The notes beneath the pieces are model-generated. The model had not been told where the DNA came from, ran no database searches, and saw only the letters and a list, made by a program, of their open reading frames with translations. The translations under genes and the position numbers were made by a program. From the NCBI GenBank assembly GCA_021234155.1, contig JAJEKV010000002.1, positions 38,369,841-38,433,840 of the forward strand: 64,000 nt of DNA, in the 5' to 3' direction. This document shows positions 35,500 through 47,060 of this stretch, piece after piece; the stretch's first letter is position 1; every line of letters starts with the position of its first letter. The DNA comes from Isoetes taiwanensis (taxonomy: Eukaryota; Streptophyta; Lycopodiopsida; Isoetales; Isoetaceae).

Positions 35500-38400
35500 C
35501 TAGTCGATGAAGTAAACCAAGGAAGGATGGGTCTGGTCGTGTCTCGTGGACGCCCAAATCGTGTTCTAATATCGTTGTTCGACGCAACCGCTCAAGAAGG
35601 AAGAATATTAAAAGGCAAAGGGGCGACCGCTACGCCGAATCAAAAGGAAAAGCGCCAGTGTGATTTGAGTCAACCTCGAAAGAGGTATTCGAATCTGCAA
35701 CGGCCGCAGACAATCGAATTGCTATTTATCAGTTCAAGATCAGGCTGAATCCTTTTGGAAAAGGGCCTGGGCAGGGGAACCCGGCGTCAACCACCGGGGT
35801 AACGACCAAGAAATGGGCTTAATCAGGTGTCATGTGGGAAACTTGCAAACAAAGGACTAACTGGGGAAGATTCCGGATTTGATGCCGGGAACATGGGATT
35901 CAATCGCGAAGATCGCCTTTATCGTGATCAGAAGCTTTGGAAAATCGAAATGACCTTCTCGATACCGGCGGTAAAGACATTAAATGCAAGCAGCCTCAAT
36001 TTAGCGGATTCAATCATCATGGACCTGAAGCAATCGTTCTTGAATCAAATGAAGAATGAATTGGAGATCTTTAAAAAGCAAATGAGGTCTGAATTTGAAG
36101 AGCTTAAAGCACAAATGCGAGCTGAAATGGTTCAGGATAATGATGAAACCTCTGATGATGGTGAAGAGAGTGACAATGATCGCATTTCTGGATATGTGCG
36201 CCAGCACTGACTTATCGAGGAGCTGCATCAACTCGCGCTTTCGCGGAAGAAATGTGATAAGAGGAATCTGCCTAACACTGCCCTGTGGGCTTCGAGGAAC
36301 CATGGAGAACACTATGTCAAAGGTCAGTACGCTTTTTCAAAAAATTACAAGTAGGTATCTCGCTTAGAAGCTTTAGAGAGGGAAACCAAGGAAAACTGGG
36401 CGTATGTAGTGCTTCAAGTTTAAATGCGGAATCGCAAGATAGCGTTGAAGAAGAGAAGTATGCTAAAAGGTGAGAGAGTTTGGATGAATGAAGATTTAAA
36501 TTCAAAGAGTAAGAGGAGTATAAGAAAGAAAGCGGTGAAATGAAGGAGGTTAGAAGAATGGTCGAGGGCGCGGGAGGAAAGTGAAAGTGTAGTTATAGAC
36601 GCAGGTTGCCGGCGTATGTGGCTGCATAGGGATTTGCTAACACAGTGCGCTGCTGGAAATGGCATTGGCATCGGCTGCCGCGTACCGCTAGCAAATGCGA
36701 CATGTTTTGGCATGCAGGAGTCGCCGTATGGAGCCAGCTGGTTTTCAAAATGGTACTCTCGCAAGTGTCTCCCAAAGCATGAGAAATGCGAGGCGGAAAG
36801 CAGCCGCCTGCCGCGAACCCAGGCCCCCTGCCATCGCCGCCCGCCGGCCCTTCAAACCTCCACTGGACGCGGCAGCTACACAAGCCTGCCGCCACACCAA
36901 CGTGGATTCCCGTGATACCCAAAGTAGTCGATAGGGATGACCCCTTTGCACAATTAGAGCAGGATGTCTTTTCTTTTATGCCCTGGTGTAGTTTCAAGTG
37001 ATTGGTGACTTCACGGGCGATGCCCGCAAAACAAGCTGGGTATGATTAGTGCTGATGGAAACCCTGAATGGGTAGAGATGCTGGATGATGATGGCCCGCA
37101 GTCGGCTGGAATATGCCTTGCTGACAAAACACGCTGGCCATCCCCCGGTAACTATATGTTTTTGCCTTGTGTAGCGGCATGAATTTGGTTATTTACAATG
37201 GGGCAGCCAAATTTCCAGGGACAGGAGCCCTTACATGTAGAGATGCGAGCGTGGTGGATTATGTTATGGCTAAGCCCTCTTTTGCTCAACAGGTGGATAG
37301 CTTTTGTATTGGGAAGGACAACATTGAATCTTAATCATGAGCTGCTATTGCTCTATCACATTGGGGTGTGTAGGCTCACTCCGTAGCTATGTTGCAACCC
37401 TGTAGTAAAACCTATAATGAGGTATGATAAATCTGAAACATATATAAAAGCTTCTCTGCTAGGATAGACTTTGTTCCTTGCCCGCTGCATAATGCAAGAG
37501 GGACTTAGCAAGGGTCTTACCCAGATGGTTATGGAGGCAGTTAACTTGTGTTTTGTTTCAAATAGGCAGAGATCAGGATTGCCGCAAGTGTAAATCCAAG
37601 GTTTGATCGCAGTGCATCATGCCAAAGGAAGAAGTTTAAAATGGCAAAAGGGGCTGCAAAAGTTAGGAGCTGTGAAAAGATTATATTAGATGATAAAGAA
37701 AATAGTGCGGGTATATTTGGTATAGGAAGCGATGTGGTAAAAGAGTTGATTACAGATTCAAAAAATGGAATAGATTGAAACCGCCACAAAGATCAAAGAC
37801 ATCCAGCTGGTGAGGTTAATGCTTCTGCTGGAATATGTTGAATGCTTGTCATGTAGATGATATGGATACATCCTTCAAGAATATGTATAGGAGAATTGTG
37901 CTTCACTCGAAGATATACGACGGGTTATTGGTTGTCCACGGCAGCTGCCGACATATTGAAGGGTTTTGGTCAGAAATGTTTAAATGTGATGCAAGAGCGT
38001 TCTTGTTGTTATTTATCAAGTCGTTTGTAGAGAGGGTTTTCCGTGATATGGCAAAATCAGGCTTATTCCAGTTAGCTTACAAGCAAGATATGTGATGAAT
38101 CTGATCCCATTAACTATCGAGGATGGTGATGTGCCAAAAGCTGCTTTCCCCTTTCTCCAAGTACAAACACATTCAAACAGAAAAAAATGCAAATGCAAAC
38201 GCCTGGTGCAGTGCTTGAAAGCTGCCTGTCTGTCAAAGTTTGGTGGCAATGCGAGCAATGATAGACTCTTAGTGGGGAAGAGGAAGCCATTGTACGACTA
38301 TTTGTAGATTTTTCAAAGATTTGGATAAGTGGTGTGAAGAGGACATTTGTGGGATAGGATGGTGCAGCTCTAGAGGTGCCAATTGAGTATAGACAGGCGC

Positions 38401-39835
38401 GAAGACTATGGGCGATAAAGTCTTGGTTCAGCTCTCTTCCATATATAACAATCGGAGATTATGTTGTGAGTAATGTTAGTTGGTGGCTGTCCCGGCCGTC
38501 ACCCACGCCTCTTTGGTCTTTTACAGACTAATTGGAGTGAATGGATTAAGTAGTTGGGTGGTGGAGATGGACAACTCAATGGGTATGTTCTCATGCTTTA
38601 CTATATGCCGATGATGTTGTGCTTTTGTCCAGAGTGTCGTTTTAAGCCATTACCTGATGCTTTGGGGACGCTTTCTCAGGATGCTAAAGTGCGCAGTGTA
38701 AATATGCTGCTGCACTTCCGCGTAATTGTGTTTGGGGCTAATAAGTGTGATCAAGTGTGAATTAGTCACAGGCAGAACTCAGTGAGCTAAGGGAGAGTTA
38801 TAAGTATCTTGGCTTACTTGTTGACAAAAGTCCAAATTGAATTTGGCACTGAAAGAAAGTGATGTATGCAGTTTAAAGTTCTTATAGTGTGTACAAGTAT
38901 ATGTAGAAAAGTTTTATTACATGGAATTTTGATATGAAAAAGCAGTTGTATGTGGCTCTAGTGCAACAAGGTTTGTATGGGTGTGAGGTTTGGGGTTGTG
39001 TTTGGCATCGATAGATGGAAGAAGATTGAAAAATACGTAAAAAGATTCTTCTGGCTTTTAAATGGGAAACCAAGATGCAAACCTTCTAGCTATGATTGCC
39101 GGTAGTTTAATGTGGCATGATCTTTTGGAAGTGAGGCGCTGTGCAATTGGTCACGGCGTGCGCATCTTTGCGGCGCGGCGATAGTACTGTTAGTGGCTGC
39201 CTTGGAAGAGACACGCAAAGCGGCTGGCGTGAGTTGTGGCTAGGCGTGGGCGTGTCTGGTTTATTTAGGTATAAAGACATATAATGTGTGGGTCAAGAAT
39301 AGTGCCACTCTCGTGTATGCTGGCTGACGCAAGGCCAAGAAAGAGTTTTATAGGACGCCGCCATCAATCCTACACTGTGAGCCGAGTACCTTCGTGAAAA
39401 TATCTCAAGTGAGATATAGATTGTGCTATATGCGTAATGAGATTGAGCTCACACTGTTGGGGGTTGAGGTAGGCAGGTGTGGACAATATTCCATCTCGAA
39501 GTGATCATGCAAGTATGCGGATCAAAAGGCTCTGAGGATGAGGCACATGTAAGCTTCTCCTATTGTCTGAGTATTGGGATTTTCGCGAATGTATGATATA
39601 CATTCATGCACGCCGTGGATTTCTTTTTGTTTTCCGGGGCCATATCGAGCATATACTGATATTCTAAAGTATAGAGAGGGACGCGAAGAGAATGGACATG
39701 AAGGAAAGAAGATGGCATGTGAGTTCATGAGCCACAATGAGGATGCAGTATTTAGATGATTTGTTCTATACTTCGATAAAGTATCGTCTCTGAACGCCTT
39801 GATAGACCAGCGTCTCACTGCATCGCATTAATATT
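35500..39835 (+). mobile_element. LINE-3: decayed, nearly full-length LINE
   Basis: The block order follows LINE-5. A coiled-coil ORF1 stretch lies at 35950-36200 (LKQSFLNQMKNELEIFKKQM, then EELKAQMRAEM). An endonuclease remnant has DRDDPFAQLEQD near 36930-36965 and the TGDARKTSWV/GPQSAGIC region. Reverse transcriptase pieces lie between about 37600 and 38760, including YADDVVLLSR-like DNA near 38605. A YKYLGLLVDKSP block is near 38800 and an RCPTYVEI-type end near 39560-39660. Frame breaks are very frequent. A GC-rich patch at 36600-36930 interrupts the normal composition. The 3' end keeps AGACC-agc-GTCT at 39804-39815 and runs into ATTTC, then (TC)n. Confidence 0.7.
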
Positions 39836-39859
39836 GCCACTTCAATTTCTCTCTATCTC

Positions 39860-39922
<63 letters not shown>

Positions 39923-41738
39923 TTTCTCTTCCCTCTCTCCCTCTCCTCTGCCTCTATTCTCTCCTCTTTTCTTATTTGTCTCTCCTCTCCTTGCTCGCTC
40001 TCCTCTCTTTCCATCCTTCTTTTCTCTCTCTTCTCTTTGCTCTCATGCTCCCTTCTCTCTCTCTCTCTATCTTTCTTCTCCCTCTATTTCTCTCTCTCTC
40101 TTCTCTCTCCCTCTTCCCTCTCTCTCTATCTCTTTCTTTTTCCCTCTCTCCCCTCTTCCCTCCCTTTCTCCTCTCCTCTCTCCTCTCTCTCTCCTCCCTC
40201 CTCTCTCTCTCTCTCCTCCTCTCCTCTCCTCTCCTCTCTCTCTCCTATCTCTCCTCTCTCTCTCTATTTTCCCTCTATCTCCCATCCCTATTTCTCTATC
40301 TCCTATTTCTCCCTCGCCTTCTCTATTTCTCCCTCTCTCTCTACCTTTCTCTCTTTTTCTATTTCTCTCTTTTCCTCTCTCTCTCTCCTAACTTTCTCCT
40401 CTCTCTCTCCTGTCTCTCTCCCTCTCTCTCTCTCCTAACTCTTCCTAACTCTCCTCTCTCTCCCATTTCTCCTATCTCTCTTTCTCTCCTCTTCCCTCTC
40501 TTTCTTTTCCCCTCTCCCTCTTCCCTTCCTCCCTTTCTCTCTCTTTCTCTCCTCTCTCTTCCTCTTCCTTCCTTTCTTCTCTCTCTCCTCTCCTCTCTCC
40601 TCTCCTCTCTCTCTCCCATTCCTCTCCTCTCTCTATTTTTCCCTCTATCTCCCATCTCTCCTCTCTCTATCTCCTATTTAATTTCCTATTTCTCCCTCGG
40701 CTCTTATTTCTCTCTACCTTTCTTTTCTATTTCTCTCTTTCCTCTCTCCTAACTCTCCTCTCTCCTATCTCTCCCTCTATATTCTCTTCTCTCTCTCTAT
40801 CTTTTCTCCTCTATTTCTCTCTCTCTCCCTCTCTTCCTCTCTCTCTCTCTCTTCTCCCTCTTCTTTCTTTTCCCCTCTCTCTCCCTCTCTCTTCCCTTTC
40901 TCTCCTCTTCCCTCTTCTCCCTTCCTCTCACTTTCTCCCTCCCTCTCTCCCCCCTTCTCTTCTCCTCCTCTCTCCTCTCCCTCTCCTAACTCTCTCCTCT
41001 CCTCCCTCCTCTCTTCTCTCTCTGCTCTCCTCCTCTCTCCTCCTCTCTCTCCTATCTCCTCTCTCTATTTCTCCCTCTCTATCACCCTCTCTCGCTCTTA
41101 TTCTCTCTCTTTTGTTCTCCTCTCCTTGCTCTTCTCCTTCCTCTTTCCACCCTTCTTCTCTCCTCCTATGTTCCCTTCTCTCGCTTTATCTTTTCTCTCC
41201 TCTCTATCTCTCTTCTCTCCTCTTTCCCTCTCTTTCTCCTTCTCCTCTCTCTCTCACTCTATCTCGTTTTTCCCTTCTCTCTTTCCCTCTCCTCTTTCCC
41301 CTTTCTCCTCCTCCCTCTCTCCCTCCCTCTCCCTTTCTTCTCTCTCTCCTCTCCTCTCTCTCCTCCCTCTCTCTCTCCTCTCCTCTCCTTTCTCCTCTTT
41401 CTCCTATCTCTCCTCTCTCTATTTTCCCCTCTCTATTCTATCTCTCCCTCTCTATCTCCTATTTCTCTCTCTATTTCTCCCTTCTCTACCTTTCTCTTCT
41501 TTTCTATTTTCTCCTTCTCTCTCAGCCCCTCGCCTCCTCTCTCCTCTCTCTCCTCTCTCTCTCCTGTTTTATCTCTTATTACTCTCTATCTCCTAATTTC
41601 CCTCTCTATCTCCTATTTATCTATCTCCTATTTTCCCTCTATCTCTATTTTCCCTCTCTATCTTTCTCTTCTTCCTATTTCTCCCTTTCTCCTTCCCTCT
41701 CTCTCCTCTCCCCCTATCTTTTTCCCTCTCTCTAGCTT
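39836..41738 (+). repeat. Polypyrimidine (CT)n-rich tract, part 1
   Basis: About 1.9 kb of almost uninterrupted C and T on the plus strand. It starts as pure (CT)n at 39855-39919, then becomes irregular blocks such as CTCTCTATTTCTCC and CTATCTCCTATTTCTCC that recur many times. It begins exactly at the tail of LINE-3. Long Ser/Leu open frames here are artefacts of the repeat. Confidence 0.95.
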
Positions 41739-41751
41739 CATTCTAGAACAT

Positions 41752-41898
41752 TCTAGAAGACAGGATCATCAAGGCTTTTAATTAACCAAAGCGAATTTCC
41801 ATTCCTTTAACTGCTATTGAGTTCCTATCTTTCAAGAAAAGACTGGTTGGTCTTATGGTAAGGGTGGGGGTCGGGGGCAATGTCCAGGGTTCAAGTCC
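41752..41898 (+). repeat. tRNA-derived SINE-like unit 1
   Basis: A leader (GGATCATCAAGGCTTTTAAT, then GAGTTCCTA and TTTCAAGAAAAGAC) precedes a tRNA-like head. Box A is TGGTCTTATGG (41848-41858) and box B is GGTTCAAGTCC (41888-41898), the RNA polymerase III internal promoter pair. The CT tract resumes right after box B. Confidence 0.6.
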
Positions 41899-42850
41899 TC
41901 TCCCATTCTCCTCTCTATTTCTCCCTCTATCAACACCGCTCTATTCTCTCCTCTTTTTGTCTCTTCCTCTCCTTGCTCTTTCTCCTCTCTCTTCCACCCT
42001 TCTTCTCTCTTTCTCTCTCTCCCATGCTCCCTTCTCGCTTCTATCTCTCCTCTCTCTCTATCTCTTTCTCCCTCTTCCCTCTTCTCTCCTCTCTCTCCTC
42101 TCACTCATCTCTCTTCTTTTCCTCTCTTCCCTCTTCCTCTTCCTTTCTCTTTCTCTCCTCTCCTCCCTCTCCTCCCTCTCCTCTCTCTCCCTCTCTCCTC
42201 TCCCTCTCTCTCCTCTTTCTCCCCATCTCTCCTCTCTCTCTCTATTTCTCCCCTCTCTATCTCCCATTCCTCCTCTCTCTATCTCCTATTTCTCTCCCTC
42301 TATTTCTCTTCCAATCTTTCTTTCTCTCTTCTCTCCCATATGCTCCCTTCTCGGCTTCTATCTTCTCTCTCCTCTATCTCTCTTCTCCCCTTCTTCCCTC
42401 TCTTTCTCTCTCTCTCCTCTCTCACTACTCCTTCTTTTCCCCTCTCTTCTCCCTCTCTCTTCCCTCTTTCCCTTTTCTCTTCTCTTACTCTCCTCCTCTC
42501 TCCTCCTCCCTCCTCTCTTTCTCCTCTCCTCTCTCCTCCCTCCCTCTTTCTCTCTCCTCTCTCTCCTTTCTCCCTTTCTCCTATCTCTCCTCTCTATTTC
42601 TCCCCTCTATCTCCTATCTCTCCTCTCTATCTCCTATTTCTCCTCTCTATTTCTCCCCTCTCTACTCTCCTTTCTCTGCCCTCTCCCTCTCCTCCTCCTC
42701 CCTCCTCCCCAGGCCCCTCCTCTCTCTGCCCCTGCCTCTCCTCTCCTGCCCACTCCTGTGCGCCCCTCCTGCCTCCCTCCCAGCCCTCCATCTCTCTCCC
42801 TCCCTCCTCCTCCTCCCTCTCCCTCTCCGGCCCTCCTGCGCCTCAAACAT
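41899..42850 (+). repeat. Polypyrimidine (CT)n-rich tract, part 2
   Basis: About 950 bp of C/T-rich DNA with the same block vocabulary as part 1, becoming C-richer (CCTCC, CCCTCC) near 42680-42840. It ends where the second SINE-like leader begins. Confidence 0.95.
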
Positions 42851-43012
42851 ACCTCCCTAGTTGCTGGATCATCAAGGCTTTTAATTAACTAAAGGAATTT
42901 ATCAGCTCCAAAATTTTAACTAAGCATGGAGTTCCTATTCTTTCAAGAAAAGACCTGGTCTAGTGGTGGCAGGGGTTTGGGGGTAATGTCCAGGTTCAAG
43001 TCCGTGGTAAAC
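42851..43012 (+). repeat. tRNA-derived SINE-like unit 2
   Basis: The same leader as unit 1 (GGATCATCAAGGCTTTTAAT, then GAGTTCCTATTC and TTTCAAGAAAAGACC). Box A is TGGTCTAGTGG (42956-42966) and box B is GGTTCAAGTCC (42993-43003), both close to consensus. GGTAAACC follows instead of a CT tract. Confidence 0.65.
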
Positions 43013-43957
43013 CAAAAAATTTTGTCCACCAAACTTGGGAGCTTTTGAGGCCAAGGCCCACGGACGGCCAAGACCGCTTCACGTGGCACATCCTTTTACC
43101 GCTTGATCGGCCTGATTTACTCACTCACCACGCATCTGACGCTATTTTACATTATATTAGATTTTGGCATGAAGGAAACAAAGTCACGTGGCATCTAACT
43201 AACTTATGAACTGCTAAATTGCTATATGGAGTTTCTGCTTCTCCATATCTCTAATGACACAACCTCGCATAACCCGATTGAGAATCCAACATTATTGCTC
43301 CAAACATTATGCTCAAAACATTCCATGGCAACTACAAAATTTTACAACTACACACACGAGGTTTTGTACTTGGCATCCATGCATATTTGTCAATAAGATA
43401 GGTTGAAGTGTGTGTATGTGTACCAATTTTTAGCACTCTGTAAGTCCTGCATCCAGACAAGGTTGATGAAGGACTTAGATGGTTTTTGGGTACTTCAGGT
43501 CTCTTTGCTTGCAGTTATGGACCTATGTTTTGGTTTTCCAACTTGTTATTCCAACTGCTCCATTTTGGTTACCTGTTGGTAGCTCCACTCCGGCAATTTA
43601 TTGTTGGTGATTTATTTCTTGATATTTGGCTGCCACAACAACATGATTTGATGTTGATGCCAAGTACATTGTTTACGCAAGTCTTGTGTGGCCAATTTGA
43701 AAACTATATACAGAGAATGCACATTCTCTAAAACTTAAGAATCATAATATACGTATTCTAACATGAAATCATGTATAAGTTATGGATCAATCTAAAAGAT
43801 GTGGGAAAAGAATAAAATAACCACTAGTTTCTGAGAGAAAGTGAAGGATGAGGAACATGTCTGGAATGCCTCCTGACATATGGGCATATATGGGAGAATA
43901 ACTGGGAAATAGAATAGACAAAAGAGATATAAAGGGGAACAAGAGACATCATCATTA
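43013..43957. other. Spacer with no recognised gene
   Basis: An 81-codon open frame at 43486-43731 is hydrophobic and resembles no family I know. Nothing else is supported. Confidence 0.35.
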
Positions 43958-44100
<143 letters not shown>

Positions 44101-45258
44101 CTTGAACCCAAAAGGGCACGGAGCCAGCATGATTACATATCAAGATAAGTTTCTAAAAGATTCTATCTCCCAAAAATACTTACTAATTTTTCTTGGTTCC
44201 ATTTGAAGTAACAAATGGAAGCTCATGACATACATATTGTACTTACTTCGAATATGATCATAATGTGTGCAGGTCAGAAATACATGGCTCTCGTCTTCTA
44301 CCTCTTCTGTATCACACTTCGTGCAAATCCATTCTCCTCTTGGTGTCTTATCCCAACACCCTGTTTCAACTCTTATCTATGCGAGCTAGTCCTGTATTTT
44401 GCTATCAAATGTTTCTGATGTGGTGATAGTCGTGAATTTAGGTAACTAGCTTCACTATAGGTTAGAGTCTGATCTTTTTCATCCCTATAGTACACCATTC
44501 GAGAACTTGGATTTTCCTACGTTTTGCTCACTGCTTGAGCTTGTATTAGACCTCTCACACCCATCTTTGTATCCGACCTATTTCTTGCATGTATCCCCCC
44601 ATCGAGATGCCCAATTCAAGACATCTGTGTACCAACCTGCATTAATCGATATATTTAATGCCATATTTGGTAATTGATCTTCATCCATTTATCTTATCCT
44701 GTTCACAAAGCACATCGTCAAACACAGTCCCTCAGCTTTTAATAGAAGGCAACATGTTTCTGATAACATGATAGCATAGGGTATCTGTTTTTAATCCCTA
44801 ATTCATCTTGAATAAATGACTCAAGGCCTAGATACTTATAAACATCTATTATAAACATCTATTATAAAATGGAGGCTTCTCATTCATCTCAGCAGATTTT
44901 CTACAATGGTGGATAGTGGGTAGCCGCACACATGCGAACTACCCACGAAAAAATAAAGGGAATGTCCAATTATATAATTTGGACCCTATAAAATACAATG
45001 CTAATAGATGTTGGTTTGTGTACCTGCCGAAAGCTTATCACCGGGATTAAAAAACCCCGCCCTTTCGGGTTTTCGAGGAAAAACCCTAGTGATAAGCCTT
45101 CGCCAAGGGGCTTGGACAAATGTAAGGCTGAAAATTCGCTCCCAAAACCCACGAATGGAGAAGTCGAAGCTGCTGCCGCTCGCCAACCTGTACCTGCACA
45201 TCACCAACACTAGAAAAAATGTGACAAAAACAAATCTCCCAAAGTGGAGGGGCTGATC
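44101..45258. other. Spacer left of the 6.5-kb duplication
   Basis: No gene or element recognised. A GC-richer stretch at 45030-45250 includes CACGCGTGCCA, which recurs about 50 bp downstream and marks the left breakpoint of the tandem duplication. Confidence 0.4.
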
Positions 45259-45360
45259 ACGCGTGCCACGCGACAATAAACAAAAACCTCTTCAAATAGA
45301 GAGGTTGGTCACGCGTGCCAGGCGACAAACACATTAAACAAATAAGGGGGGGAGGGTGGG

Positions 45361-45921
45361 TTCAAAGAAAAGAGAATAAGGTACTGTTGAGAGAGAAGAG
45401 GAAGCGCCAATGAGTCGTTGATGAAGAACCTCGCCTAAAATAGCGATCTCCCAACCAGAGAAGGCATGCGCTGCATGCATGCATGCAAGACATGCATGCT
45501 CGCCCCATTCTAGAATTGCGATCCGATGGCTCGGATCGATGGGATTCTAGAATGGGGCTCGCATGAAAACAATCAAAAACCTCCCGAATAGAAACGGACT
45601 TCCTTATCAAAAATGGGATCGAGGACGAAGGTCAAAGGATATGACTAAAGAAGAGGCAAGGCCGAGAAAAGACATGCCACAGCATGAAAGAAACGCCAAA
45701 TTAGTCAATCCAAGCAGGGAGAAGCCCCTCCCCTGCTTTCAAAGAAAAGAGAATAAGATACTGCTGAGAGAGAAGAGGAAGCGCCAATGAGTCGTTGATG
45801 AAGAACCTCGCCTAAAATAGCGATCTCCCAACCAGAGAAGGCATGTGCCGCATGCATGCATGCAAGACATGCATGCTCGTCCCATTCTAGAATTGTTTTC
45901 CGATGACTCGGATCGATGGGA
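45361..45921. repeat. Tandem pair (377-bp period) with (ATGC)n and nested palindrome, copy A
   Basis: Units start with TTCAAAGAAAAGAGAATAAG at 45361 and 45738 and share about 184 bp. Each has GCATGCATGCATGCAAGACA and then a palindromic core. In the first unit CCCCATTCTAGAAT (45503-45516) and ATTCTAGAATGGGG (45544-45557) are perfect inverted arms. They enclose the inner pair GATCCGA/TCGGATC. The second unit is cut after its left arm, where LINE-4 sequence begins. Confidence 0.85.
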
Positions 45922-45924
45922 GTG

Positions 45925-47060
45925 TTTCAATCTCTTGACCTCTATACAAAAAAATAGGTCTTTTAGTTGTCCCATAAACCATGGTTTTAGTTTTATCTAA
46001 GTTTGCAGTCATCTCTCTTGCTGCACAAAATTCAGACAGAACATCTAAATGCTTTCGTAAACCTGGGGCATTATTTGAAATTAACATTGCATCATCTGCA
46101 TAAAGCAATAATTGAACCACATATACCTCCAAGAGTGTTCCTGAGATATCGAATATGCATAGCCACTCTTCTAACTCATCAATATAGAGGCCGAAAAGGG
46201 TTGACGATAAGGGACAACCCTGACGAACTCCAATTATGCTGCATGTCTCCGTTTCTAATGACATTGAAACTTTAGCTATCACCTCTTCATTTAATTTTGC
46301 TACAACACCCCTTATAGAGAATGGCATTCCAATCTTTTCCATTCTAGCTTCCAAACCAGCGCGTGGCAGTGTGTCAAATGCTTTGGAAAAATCTATGTAT
46401 GATAAGCATATGATTTTCCTTGGACCCTTTTTCCTTGGACCCTTTGCTTGTTCAATCAACACCCTTAAGGTTAGCGCATGGTCTACTGTGCAATGCCCCT
46501 GCCTAAAGCTTGCTTGGCATTTCACTCTTTTTCCCATCTCATCTGCCTACTTGCTCAATTTCTGCTCTAGCAGCCCTCCGAATAGCTTTGTGAATATATT
46601 TCCAACCATGATTAATCGTCATTATGTCTCCAGACTTATGAATGGGTAGCAGTCTGCTCTCTTTTCAAGCCCTTGGCAACTCTTGTTGAACTGGCCACGT
46701 TTAACAATCTAGTGATCATATGCAACAATTCTTTCCCACCCCATTTGAGCAATTCAATTGCCAGTCTATCTAGATGAGTGCTTTTTCTTTTGCCATCATC
46801 TTTAATCTTCCTGCAACTTCATCATCAGCAAAAATATCCATATCTATCTCATAGTCTTTCATACCAACTGCCCTTCATGAAAATATAATGCCCAAGCCAT
46901 TTTCAATCAATGCCATCATGTCTACCTCCTATTATTATACGCTTTAGTAATATTTTGTTCCAGAAAGTCTTTGGGTTCATACTGAACTCAAGTCCTAGCT
47001 CTTCCTGTCGCCTTTCCATAAAGGCTCTCTTTTTATTTTTAAGCATATTCTTATATCATC
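45925..47060 (-). pseudogene. LINE-4A reverse transcriptase fragment
   Basis: Minus frame 46537-45887 holds a good central reverse transcriptase. It has KCQASFRQGHCTVDHALTLR, CLSYIDFSKAFDTLPRAGLE, GVRQGCPLSSTLFGLYIDEL, LLYADDAMLIS and LDKTKTMVYGTTK. Upstream pieces (47060-46540) match the start of the domain with stops and shifts. The 3' side is lost where the 377-bp repeat pair begins, and no endonuclease is present. This is a separate LINE lineage from LINE-5. Relative to copy B it has an 11-base internal repeat (CCTTTTTCCTTGG) near 46430. Confidence 0.85.

Noticed and set aside
39834-42892. Long Ser/Leu/Pro-rich open frames on plus and Arg/Glu frames on minus
   Set aside because: They are produced by the CT/GA repeat, where stop codons cannot arise. 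There is no coding signature.
42951-43010. Functional tRNA gene
   Set aside because: Boxes A and B are present but no acceptor stem or anticodon arm could be paired. It fits a SINE head better.
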